Below, one piece after another: positions 1 through 6,923 of a DNA stretch of 9,875 bases. The position numbers and the translations under genes are program-made. Origin of the DNA: JAICTV01 sp035634055 (GTDB taxonomy: Bacteria; Planctomycetota; Phycisphaerae; Tepidisphaerales; Tepidisphaeraceae); the NCBI GenBank assembly GCA_035634055.1, contig DASQDR010000081.1, positions 1-9,875 on the forward strand. Reading direction: 5' to 3'. A model generated the notes under the pieces. It did no database searches. It saw only the letters and a program-made list of their open reading frames with translations, and was not told the DNA's origin. Every line of letters begins with the position of its first letter. Position 1 is the stretch's first letter.

Positions 1-1
1 G

Positions 2-1606
2 CAGGTGGCGGCGGGGGCGGCGGAGCGCGCGGCGCAGCTCCAGGCGCAGGTCGAACAGGTCACACGCGAGCTCCAGACCAACGCCTCCACCTCCCGCCCG
101 GCGCTGGCGGCGCGGCGGGACCAGTTGGTCGCGCAGCTCGAGCTGGCCACGGCGCAGCGCGACGTGCTCCGGCAGTACGCCGGCTTCGTCGCCGCCGCCC
201 AGACCGGCGGCAGCGTCGGGCTGGCGCAGAAGATCGCGGAACTGGAGCGTTCGGTGCCGGAGCTCGCGGGCGAAGAGCAGGCGGGCGCGGCGGACGCGGG
301 CGGCACCGCCGGGACCGTCGCCGCCGCCGCATCGGCGTCCGCCGCCGCCACCGTCGCCGCTGCCGCGCAGCAGCCGGCGGCGCAGGCCCAGTCCGCCGGC
401 ATCCTCTCGCTGCTGCGCGAGATGCTCGGGCTCTCCGGGCGCGTCAGTGAGCTGGAGGACCTGGCCGGAGAAGCGCAGCGGCTGGCCGGGTCCAACGAGC
501 AGTTGCGCGCGCCGGTCCGCGGCGCGATCATCGACGCCGTCCGCCGCGCCGAGTCGATCGGCGCCGCCACGCAGCCGACCGACGACCCCGCGGCCCTGGA
601 CGCGCAGCGGCTCGAGCTCGCGGCGCTCACGGCGCGCTTCAAGCAGCTCTCCGCCGCCGGTGTTCCGCTCGGCGAGCAGGGCGTGCTGCTGGACGCGACG
701 CGGCGGAACCTGCTCAGTTGGCGCGGGACGCTCACGCGGCAGTACACGCGCATCCTGCGCGACCTGGCGGTGCGCCTGGCGTTCGTCGGCGCGGTGGTGG
801 TCGCGCTCGTCGTGGGGTCAGAGCTGTGGCGCCGCGCGACGTACCGCTACGTGACCGACGCCCGCCGGCGGCGGCAGCTCATGGTCATCCGCCGGGTCGC
901 CGTCGCCGTCGCGGTGGTGGTGATCATCGTCGCCAGCGTCGTCAGCGAGTTCGGCTCGCTCGCCACCTTCGCCGGGCTGATCACCGCCGGCATCGCGGTC
1001 GCGCTCCAGACCGTCATCCTCTCCGGCGTCGCCTACTTCTTCTTCATCGGGCGGTTCGGCGTGCGCGTGGGCGACCGCGTGACCATCTCCAACATCACCG
1101 GCGAAGTGATCGAGGTCGGCCTGTTCCGCCTGTACATGATGGAGCTCAGCGGCAAGTCGCCCGACCTGCACCCGACCGGGCGGATCGTGGTCTTCTCCAA
1201 CGCGGTGCTGTTCCAGCCGTCGGCCTTTTACAAGCAGCTCCCGGGCGCGAATTATGCGTGGCGCGAGCTGACGTTCACGCTCGCGCCCGACACCGACTAT
1301 CGCGTGGCCGAGCAGCGACTGATGGGGGCGGTGACGTCCGTGTTCGGGGAGTACCGCGATTCGCTGGAGAGCCAGCAGGCCAAGGTCTCGCGCTCGCTGC
1401 ACGTGGCGATGGAAGCCCCGCAGCCGCAGGGCCGGCTGCGCTTCGTGGAGGCGGGGCTGGAGTTCGTGGTCCGATATCCGGTGGAGCTGCGCCGCGCCGC
1501 GGAGATCGACGACCAGGTGACTCGCCGGCTGCTCGACGCCGTCAACCAGGAGCCCACGCTGCGGCTGGTGCCGTCGGGCACGCCGAAGATCCAACCCGCG
1601 GCGTAG
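2..1606 (+). CDS. MscS-family mechanosensitive ion channel protein, 5' end outside window
   Basis: Probable inner-membrane channel of the MscS family, which opens under membrane tension to release small solutes. The frame is open to the left edge, so the GTG at 5 need not be the start; residues here count from it (533 aa). Residues 8-60 and about 140-240 are charged, Gln/Leu/Ala-rich and probably coiled coil or helical bundle, separated by an Ala-rich linker (92-130). Hydrophobic segments lie at about 253-273, 295-315 and 318-348. The last is the pore-lining type (TFAGLITAGIAVALQ) and runs directly into the MscS beta domain (VGDRVTISNITGEVIEVGLF, about 355-374; IVVFSNAVLFQPSAFYK, 394-410). 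The remainder (415-533) is a soluble alpha/beta region. The long N-terminal extension resembles the larger MscK/MscM-like members more than the compact MscS. The family call is firm; gating and physiological role are inferred. No partner gene is adjacent; the next gene is 531 bases away. Confidence 0.88.
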   Translation, partial: QVAAGAAERAAQLQAQVEQVTRELQTNASTSRPALAARRDQLVAQLELATAQRDVLRQYAGFVAAAQTGGSVGLAQKIAELERSVPELAGEEQAGAADAGGTAGTVAAAASASAAATVAAAAQQPAAQAQSAGILSLLREMLGLSGRVSELEDLAGEAQRLAGSNEQLRAPVRGAIIDAVRRAESIGAATQPTDDPAALDAQRLELAALTARFKQLSAAGVPLGEQGVLLDATRRNLLSWRGTLTRQYTRILRDLAVRLAFVGAVVVALVVGSELWRRATYRYVTDARRRRQLMVIRRVAVAVAVVVIIVASVVSEFGSLATFAGLITAGIAVALQTVILSGVAYFFFIGRFGVRVGDRVTISNITGEVIEVGLFRLYMMELSGKSPDLHPTGRIVVFSNAVLFQPSAFYKQLPGANYAWRELTFTLAPDTDYRVAEQRLMGAVTSVFGEYRDSLESQQAKVSRSLHVAMEAPQPQGRLRFVEAGLEFVVRYPVELRRAAEIDDQVTRRLLDAVNQEPTLRLVPSGTPKIQPAA

Positions 1607-1910
1607 GTGGCGGCCCGCGAAGCGACAACGCCGCCGCGCCGGAGCACCAACGTCCCATAGGGCGCACCCGCGCATCCGCTACCGGCCGCACGCATCGGCG
1701 CGACGCCCCCGACTTGACGGCGGCAAACGTTATTGCGCCATCTGCGACCGCGTGATTTCCGCCGCGTCGCCGAATCTGGTGTAGAGACATAGCGTCGACG
1801 ACGCCGCGGCCAGGCGGGGCATCGACAACCAACATTCGCGGCGAGTCGCGCGAGGCCGGTGAGCGGCAGGCGCGTCGCAGCAAACGAGATCGGGCGTGCG
1901 TTGCGCCCTT

Positions 1911-1952
1911 CGGCCGGCGGGATTCCCACAGATCCCGCCGGCCGCGTTGTTT
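1911..1952 (+). terminator. Probable rho-independent terminator or attenuator hairpin
   Basis: A perfect 13-bp inverted repeat (CGGCCGGCGGGAT at 1911-1923, its reverse complement at 1932-1944) encloses an 8-base loop. It is followed on the plus strand by CGTTGTTT, a moderately T-rich tail (1945-1952). On the minus strand there is no T-run after the hairpin, so plus-strand action fits better. It lies about 305 bases after the channel stop and 193 bases before the next start. It could therefore end a long channel transcript, end a small RNA, or act in the leader of the toroid/GH95 unit. The T-tract is imperfect, so strength is uncertain. Confidence 0.5.
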
Positions 1953-2123
1953 GACGGGGCAGCACGATCGCGCCCCGCGCCCCGGCCGAACCCGTTCGCT
2001 GGCGCCGTCGCCGGCGGCGCACGCCGTCATCACCGCCCTTCGATTCGCGCGAAGTTGCACGCCAGCCCCGCGGCCGCTCCACTAGCAGCGCCAGTGCACC
2101 GGCGATTAACATCCCGACTGGCG

Positions 2124-2130
2124 AAGGAGA
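2124..2130 (+). promoter_or_regulatory. Ribosome binding site of the toroid-protein gene
   Basis: AAGGAGA sits 7 bases before the ATG at 2138 and is the best Shine-Dalgarno match near it, which fixes this start. It directly follows the right arm of a 7-bp inverted repeat (CGCCAGT 2089-2095, ACTGGCG 2117-2123). Confidence 0.7.
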
Positions 2131-2137
2131 TGGCGAT

Positions 2138-3331
2138 ATGAACGAGGGCGAACAGGCCGGGGCTTCCACGGATTTGGCGGCTGCCTGTTCGCGGGCCGAG
2201 TTCCTTCGGCGCGGCGCCGCTGGGCTTGTCGCGGCCGCCGCCCTCGGGGCGTCGCCGCACCGCGCGGCGTCCGCCGCAACTCCGGCGACCCCGCCGCCGT
2301 CGCCTGGCGAGCCCCCCCTGATCACCGCCCCCTCCACGACCCCCGCCGGCACCTACGACCTGCGCGACTTTGCCCGCTGGATCGTCGAGGAATTCGAGCC
2401 CTCCGTCCGCCTGCCCGGCCCAGCCGGCAGCTATGCGCGGCAGGTGGGGGCGGCCGAGGTGGAGCTGTACGGCGTGGCGGACATGGCGTGCGTGCTCTAC
2501 ACGATCGGGCGGCTCAACCCCACCGAGCAGCAGCGCGCGGAATGGGCGGCGTCGCTCCAGTCGTTCCAGAACGCGGACACCGGTTACATCGTGGAGAAGA
2601 GCCCGACGCACTCCGGGCTGCACAACACGGCGTTCGCCATGGGCGCGATGCAGTTGCTCGAGGCGAGGCCGAAGCACCCGCTGAAGTTCGCCGAAGAATT
2701 TCGCGACGTCGCCGCGTTCCTGGCGACGCTGGACTGGAAGGACCGGGTGTACGCCGACAGCCACCGCGGCGCGGGCGTCGGCTCGGTCTACGCGCTGGCG
2801 CCAGAGCTGCGATCGGGGCGGTGGTTCGATGCCTACTTCGCCGCGTGCGACGCCGCGTTCGACCAGCGCAACGGCATGATGGGCCAAGGCAAGCCGGCCG
2901 GCGGCGATTCCGACCAGATCGGCGGGACGTTTCACTACCAGTTCCTCTACGAGCACTTCAACCGCCGGATGCCGTTCGGCCCGCGGCGGATCGACGCGGT
3001 CATCGGGCTGCAACAGCCCGACGGCTACTGGCACGCCACCAACCACCTCTGGCTGACGCTCGACGCGATCTACATGATGACGCGCACGCTGCGCTACGCG
3101 CCGCACCGCGGTGACGACGTCCGCGGATCAATCGAGCGCGCGATGGACGCGCTGATGAACGACGTCTACGGCGCCGAGGGGCGCAAGAAGCTCGCGGGCG
3201 GAAAGATGGCGGTACACTCGCTCACCAGCGCGGTCAGCATCGCCGCCGAGGCGCAGCAGTTCCTCGGGGCCGATCGCGTGATCACCGATTGGCCGCTGCA
3301 CCTGGTGCTGGACCGCCGGCCGTTCATCTGA
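2138..3331 (+). CDS. Exported alpha/alpha-toroid-like protein of unknown function
   Basis: A 397-aa protein of no named family that I recognise. The start is fixed by a good ribosome binding site. The N-terminus carries SRAEFLRRG (18-26), which resembles a twin-arginine motif with the second Arg replaced by Ala, followed by a hydrophobic stretch (27-37) and a likely cleavage site after ASA (about 47). A Pro/Thr-rich linker (47-70) follows. The mature part shows a recurring helical motif: LQSFQNADTGY then HNTAFAMGAMQLL (140-174); FDQRNGMMG then GGTFHYQFLYEHF (241-274); IGLQQPDGYW then TNHLWLTLDAIYMM (288-314). This Q-x-x-x-G-Y/W pattern followed by an amphipathic helix is typical of alpha/alpha toroids (terpenoid-cyclase/prenyltransferase-like and glycan-active six-hairpin folds). 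The GH95-like gene begins 49 bases downstream on the same strand, so a role in periplasmic or extracellular glycan breakdown is inferred. Catalytic residues cannot be assigned. A terpene cyclase role is unlikely: the protein is exported and no DXDD motif is seen. Confidence 0.8.
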   Translation: MNEGEQAGASTDLAAACSRAEFLRRGAAGLVAAAALGASPHRAASAATPATPPPSPGEPPLITAPSTTPAGTYDLRDFARWIVEEFEPSVRLPGPAGSYARQVGAAEVELYGVADMACVLYTIGRLNPTEQQRAEWAASLQSFQNADTGYIVEKSPTHSGLHNTAFAMGAMQLLEARPKHPLKFAEEFRDVAAFLATLDWKDRVYADSHRGAGVGSVYALAPELRSGRWFDAYFAACDAAFDQRNGMMGQGKPAGGDSDQIGGTFHYQFLYEHFNRRMPFGPRRIDAVIGLQQPDGYWHATNHLWLTLDAIYMMTRTLRYAPHRGDDVRGSIERAMDALMNDVYGAEGRKKLAGGKMAVHSLTSAVSIAAEAQQFLGADRVITDWPLHLVLDRRPFI

Positions 3332-3368
3332 TCGACCCGGCCGTCGCGTGCTCGACACGGCTCAGAAG

Positions 3369-3373
3369 AAGGA
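3369..3373 (+). promoter_or_regulatory. Ribosome binding site deciding the GH95-like start
   Basis: AAGGA lies 7 bases before the ATG at 3381. The longer in-frame option, GTG at 3348, would put ten charged and polar residues before the signal peptide and has no clear ribosome binding site, so the ATG is preferred. Confidence 0.65.
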
Positions 3374-3380
3374 CAGGGAC

Positions 3381-5720
3381 ATGCACATCATCACGTCGCG
3401 CCTCGGCGCGTTGGCGCTTCAACTCATCATGGCCATCGCCACCGTGGCATCGGCAACCTTGCCCGCCCGGGCGGCCGAGCCGCTGCCGGCGCTGAAGCAG
3501 GGAAGCTGGGACGCGCTCAAGCTCGGTTGGGACAAGCCGGCGACCGAGGACAGCTTCGCCGGCAACCCGATCGGCAACGGGCACGTCGGCGCGCGGATCA
3601 AGGGAGGCGTCGGCACGGAGATCATGCAACTGAACGACAAGTGGTTCTGGTCCGGCGGCCCGGGCCTGACGCCGCCGGATCCGAAGCGCCGCGCCGCGAT
3701 GCAGGAGACGCGCAAGCGCCTCGCCGCCGGCGATATCGTCGGCGCCGACGAGGCGGCCAAGGGCATGTGGGGCTCCAACGACATGGGGACGTTCCTCCCG
3801 CTGGGGAACCTCGTGATCAGCTTCGATCACGCCGACGCCGGCGCGTCGGGCTACAGCCGCGTGCTGGACATCGACCGCGCCGTTTCCACCGTCAGCTACG
3901 CCATCGATGGCGTGACGTACACGCGCGAGGCGTTCGCCAGCTTCCCGGACGATGTCATCGTCGTCCGCCTCTCCACCAGCGCGCCCGCGAAGCTCGGCTT
4001 CACCGCGAAGCTCGCCTACCCGCCGGAGATGGAAGGCCACGGCGGCGCCGTCTCCGTTGACGAAGGGAACGTCCTGGTGATGAAGTGCCGCGCCCCGTCC
4101 AACTCCGGCTGGCACGCCGAGCGCGGGATGCGCGCCGAGACCCGCGTGAAGGCAATCGCGCAGGGCGGCAGCATGTCGGCCGGCGAGGGCGGCGCGCTCA
4201 AGGTCAGCGGCGCCGACAGCGTCGTGCTGATCCTGGCCGCCGCGACCAGCTACAACGGTTTCGACAAGGAGCCGGGCGCCGACGGCGTCGATCCGTCGCC
4301 GATCGCAAAGCGCGTGTTGGCCGCGGCGGCGGGCAAGGGGTACGACGAGCTGCTCGCGGCGCACGTCAAGGATTACCAGAACCTGTTCCGCCGGGTGTGG
4401 GTGAGCTTCAACGGCGACGTGCCGACCGCGCAGGCGCTGACCTTCCAGTACGCCCGCTACGACATGATCGCCTGCTCGCGCACCGGTAACCGCCCGCACA
4501 ACCAGCAGGGCATGTGGAACCACCGCTGGAAGCCCAGCAGCTACAGCGCGCACTGGCTGAACGAGAACGTGCAGAAGTACTACGCGCTGATCGAGACGGG
4601 CAACCTCGCCGAGTGCGGCGAGCCGCTATGGAACTGGATGGAAGAGTTGGCCGCCAGCGGCGCGAAGCGCGCGCCGATCGACTGGGGCTTCAAGGGTTGG
4701 CTGGCCGGATCCTGCTCCGACATCTGGGCCAAGACCAGCCTGGCCAGCGGCAACAACGAGTGGTCGATCTGGCCGATGGGCGGCGTCTGGCTGTGCCAGA
4801 ACCTGTACGACCACTACGCATTTGGTCGCGACGAGAAGTTCCTCCGCGAGCGCGCGTACCCGATGCTCAAAGGGGCGGCCGAGTTCTGCCTCGACTACCT
4901 GGTGGAGAACAAGGACGGGCACCTGGTGACGTCGCCGTCAACATCGCCGGAGAACCGGTTTGGCCTCGTTGAGGGCGGCCCCGCCTGGGCGGTCTCCGTC
5001 GGCGCGACCAGCGACATGGCGCTGATCCGCGAGTTGTTCCGCGACACGATCGAGGCATCGACCGTCCTCGGCGTCGACGAGCCGTTCCGCGAGAAGCTGA
5101 AGGCCGCGAGGGCCAAGCTGCTGCCGTTCAAGATCGGTAAGAGCGGCGAGCTCCAGGAGTGGTCGGAGGATTATTCGCGCCTGCCCGCCGACCCGCGCAA
5201 CCGCTTCACGCCGCACCGGCACGCATCGCACGTCATCTCCGCCTGGCCGCTCAGCCAGATCACCGAGCGCGACGCCGAGCTGTTCGCCGCGGCGAAGCTC
5301 GCGCTAGAGAACCGCGGCAGGGGCGGGTACCACCCGGACAAAGGGGCGATGTGGGCGCGGCTGAAGGAGGGTGACAAGGCGATCGCGTCCAACGACACGC
5401 TGCCGACCGGCGATCGCATGATCGGCCAGTGGCCCCCGAAGGCGGCCGCGCTGCCCGAGTTGCTGGTGCAGAGCCACGCCGGCTTCATCGAGCTGCTCCC
5501 CGCGCTGCCGACTGCGTGGAAGAGCGGCCGCGCCACCGGCCTGCGCGCCCGCGGCGGGTACGAGCTCAGCATCGAGTGGAACGACGGCGAGCTGACGTCC
5601 TGCCAGATCGATTCCCGCCTCGGCGCCACGCCGCCCGTGCGCTACAAGGGGAAGGACGTCGACCTCAACGCCGGCGGGAAGGTCACGCTGAATCGGCTGG
5701 CGACGAAGAGCAGGAGCTAG
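3381..5720 (+). CDS. Exported GH95-like glycoside hydrolase with altered catalytic segment
   Basis: A 779-aa protein, close to normal length for GH95 (alpha-L-fucosidases and alpha-L-galactosidases, inverting). Signal peptide about 1-31 (cleavage near ARA). The N-terminal beta region (about 45-290) has the family signature NPIGNGHVGARIKGG (62-76) and EIMQLNDKWFWSGGP (80-94). The (alpha/alpha)6 barrel (about 310-695) has YARYDMIACSR (357-367), NQQGMWN (374-380), NEN (394-396), SDIW (446-449), NNEWSIWPMGGVWL (458-471), LVTSPSTSPEN (515-525), LQEWSEDY (591-598) and HRHASH (612-617). QSHAGFIELLPALP (697-710) leads into a C-terminal beta domain. By alignment from memory with Bifidobacterium AfcA, the Asn pair and QEW Glu (E593) are kept. 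The expected I-D-G-N-F-G segment carrying the catalytic-base Asp is I-G-Q-W-P-P here (681-686; Gly682 in place of Asp). The stretch before YARY also seems shorter than usual. Membership is firm at superfamily level; fucosidase activity is doubtful. Probably in one operon with the toroid gene. Confidence 0.85.
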   Translation: MHIITSRLGALALQLIMAIATVASATLPARAAEPLPALKQGSWDALKLGWDKPATEDSFAGNPIGNGHVGARIKGGVGTEIMQLNDKWFWSGGPGLTPPDPKRRAAMQETRKRLAAGDIVGADEAAKGMWGSNDMGTFLPLGNLVISFDHADAGASGYSRVLDIDRAVSTVSYAIDGVTYTREAFASFPDDVIVVRLSTSAPAKLGFTAKLAYPPEMEGHGGAVSVDEGNVLVMKCRAPSNSGWHAERGMRAETRVKAIAQGGSMSAGEGGALKVSGADSVVLILAAATSYNGFDKEPGADGVDPSPIAKRVLAAAAGKGYDELLAAHVKDYQNLFRRVWVSFNGDVPTAQALTFQYARYDMIACSRTGNRPHNQQGMWNHRWKPSSYSAHWLNENVQKYYALIETGNLAECGEPLWNWMEELAASGAKRAPIDWGFKGWLAGSCSDIWAKTSLASGNNEWSIWPMGGVWLCQNLYDHYAFGRDEKFLRERAYPMLKGAAEFCLDYLVENKDGHLVTSPSTSPENRFGLVEGGPAWAVSVGATSDMALIRELFRDTIEASTVLGVDEPFREKLKAARAKLLPFKIGKSGELQEWSEDYSRLPADPRNRFTPHRHASHVISAWPLSQITERDAELFAAAKLALENRGRGGYHPDKGAMWARLKEGDKAIASNDTLPTGDRMIGQWPPKAAALPELLVQSHAGFIELLPALPTAWKSGRATGLRARGGYELSIEWNDGELTSCQIDSRLGATPPVRYKGKDVDLNAGGKVTLNRLATKSRS

Positions 5721-5744
5721 AGCGCCGGCGCGCACGCATTACGC

Positions 5745-6818
5745 TTACCGTGCCGTCTTCGTCGTCACGCCTTCCGGAGTCCGCGTGATCGTCGGGCGGG
5801 TGTCCGCGACCGGCGTGCCGAAGTTGGGCGTGCCGTCGGGGTTCCACGTGATCGGCTGGACGCGCGCGTGGCGGTTGGGGTCGCGCAGCGGGTCCGGGTG
5901 CACCTTCTCGTACGGGCGGGCGTGGTAGACCAGCAGGTCGGTTCGCCCGTCCTCGCTAATCGTGAAGCTACAGTGCCCGGGCCCGTACTGGCCGGTCTCC
6001 TTCGTCGTCACCATCACCGGCTCGGGCGATTTCTTCCACGAGTTCGGATCGAGCAGATCGGCGTTCTCGTCGGCGGTCAGCAGCCCCATGCAGTAGTTCG
6101 CGTCGGTCGCGCTGGCGGAGTACGCGAGGAAGATCCGCCCGTTGCGCACCAGCGTGGCCGGGCCCTCGTTCACCGGGTGGCCGATCTTTTCCCAGCGCAG
6201 CTCCGGGCGGGTGATGCGGACCTGCTCACCCTTGATGTGCAGCGGGTCGCTCATCTCGGCGATGTAGACGCTGGTGCCGCGGCCGAGCTTCGGGTCGTTC
6301 TGCGCCCAGGTGAGGTAGCGGCGGCCCTTGTGCTCAAAGGTGTGCGAGTCCAGGGCGAACGATTCCCAGTTGGTCTTGAGCTGCCCGCGCTCGACCCACT
6401 CGCCGCTCATCGGGTCGGCCGAGCTGTTGGACAGCACGTAGATGCGGATGTTCCAGATCTTCTCCGCCTCGCCGGCGGCGAAGTAGATGTACCAACTGTC
6501 GCCGATGCGGTGCAGCTCCGGCGCCCAGATGTGGGCGCCCATGATGCCCTTGGCGTGCTTGCGCCAGACGATCTTGGGCTCGACCGAGCCGAGTTCCTGG
6601 ATCGTCTTGGACCGGCGGATCTCCAGGCGGTCGTACTCGGGGACCGACGCGGTCATGTAGTAGAAGCCGTCGGTGTGCTTGAGGATCCACGGGTCGGCGC
6701 GCTGGAGGACGACCGGGTTCTCGTACCGCGCGGGCCGCGTCTGCCCCAGCGCGGTCGCGCTGAAGACGATTCCGGCGCACGCGGCCAGCCCTGCTGCGAT
6801 CGTTGCGGTGAGCGTCAT
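5745..6818 (-). CDS. Exported GH43 family glycosidase, probable alpha-L-arabinofuranosidase type
   Basis: A 357-aa protein with a signal peptide (about 1-25, ending near ALG/Q) and a single five-bladed beta-propeller domain of glycoside hydrolase family 43. Three carboxylates fit the family: general base Asp42 (ADPWI), pKa-modulating Asp157 (LDSHTF) and general acid Glu218 (VNEGPA). His282 (YGPGHCSF) matches the conserved active-site His. Further signatures are YYMTASVPEYDR (53-64), HIWAPELH (96-103), WYIYFAAG (109-116) and AYSASATDANYCMGLL (232-247). This pattern is most like arabinofuranosidase-type members releasing L-arabinose from arabinan or arabinoxylan, but the substrate is inferred. 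There is no extra carbohydrate-binding domain. The ATG at 6818 is preceded only by a weak AGAGG. The gene converges on the GH95-like gene with 24 bases between stops, so the two are not one operon but probably one functional locus. MsrA ends 94 bases upstream. Confidence 0.92.
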   Translation of the reverse strand: MTLTATIAAGLAACAGIVFSATALGQTRPARYENPVVLQRADPWILKHTDGFYYMTASVPEYDRLEIRRSKTIQELGSVEPKIVWRKHAKGIMGAHIWAPELHRIGDSWYIYFAAGEAEKIWNIRIYVLSNSSADPMSGEWVERGQLKTNWESFALDSHTFEHKGRRYLTWAQNDPKLGRGTSVYIAEMSDPLHIKGEQVRITRPELRWEKIGHPVNEGPATLVRNGRIFLAYSASATDANYCMGLLTADENADLLDPNSWKKSPEPVMVTTKETGQYGPGHCSFTISEDGRTDLLVYHARPYEKVHPDPLRDPNRHARVQPITWNPDGTPNFGTPVADTRPTITRTPEGVTTKTAR

Positions 6819-6901
6819 GCCTCTATGACAACGCGCCGCGCGCCCGGCCGCAAGCGCACGAAGGCGGCGCGCGCGGTGCGGCGTGGCGCAACGTGCCGCG
6901 G

Positions 6902-6923
6902 GCGCGGCGTGGCTACGCCGCGC
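6902..6923 (-). repeat. 9-bp GC hairpin spanning the msrA stop codon
   Basis: GCGCGGCGT (6902-6910) and its reverse complement (6915-6923) flank a 4-base loop and cover the end of the msrA frame, including the stop codon at 6913-6915. No T-tract follows on the minus strand, so it is not a classic terminator. It may stabilise the 3' end of the transcript or be chance in GC-rich sequence. Confidence 0.35.

Larger units (their letters stand above)
1607..2137. other. Intergenic region with no convincing gene
   Basis: These 531 bases separate the channel gene from the toroid-protein gene. Reading frames are open on both strands, but their products are Arg/Pro/Ala-rich and look like no protein family, as expected from GC-rich non-coding DNA. 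The region holds a perfect 13-bp hairpin (1911-1944), a 7-bp inverted repeat next to the downstream ribosome binding site (2089-2123) and a weak 6-bp hairpin just after the channel stop (GGCGGC 1609-1614 with GCCGCC 1630-1635). TTGACG hexamers at 1714 and 1951 resemble a -35 box, but neither has a believable -10 at the usual distance, so no promoter is called. No tRNA-like fold was found by eye. Confidence 0.6.

Noticed and set aside
1714..1742. TTGACG as the -35 box of a sigma-70 promoter
   Set aside because: No -10-like hexamer at 16-18 bases; the same holds for TTGACG at 1951.
2030..2060. Possible tRNA or small-RNA fold around the CTTCG/CGAAG inverted repeat
   Set aside because: Only a 5-bp stem, with no T-arm sequence or cloverleaf partner arms.
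1896..2141. 81-residue plus-strand frame whose TGA overlaps the ATG of the toroid gene
   Set aside because: The ATGA overlap looks like translational coupling, but the product is Arg/Pro/Ala-rich, the GTG start has no ribosome binding site, and the frame runs through the hairpin.
1297..2352. 351-residue minus-strand frame across the intergenic region
   Set aside because: It overlaps two real plus-strand genes antisense and has the composition of a shadow frame, with no recognisable motif.
3348..3380. GTG at 3348 as the start of the GH95-like protein
   Set aside because: It would add a charged leader before the signal peptide; ATG 3381 has a well-spaced AAGGA.
3324..4553. 409-residue minus-strand frame opposite the GH95-like gene
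   Set aside because: It lies antisense to a recognised enzyme and is rich in Arg, Ala, Val and His from reverse-read GC-rich codons.
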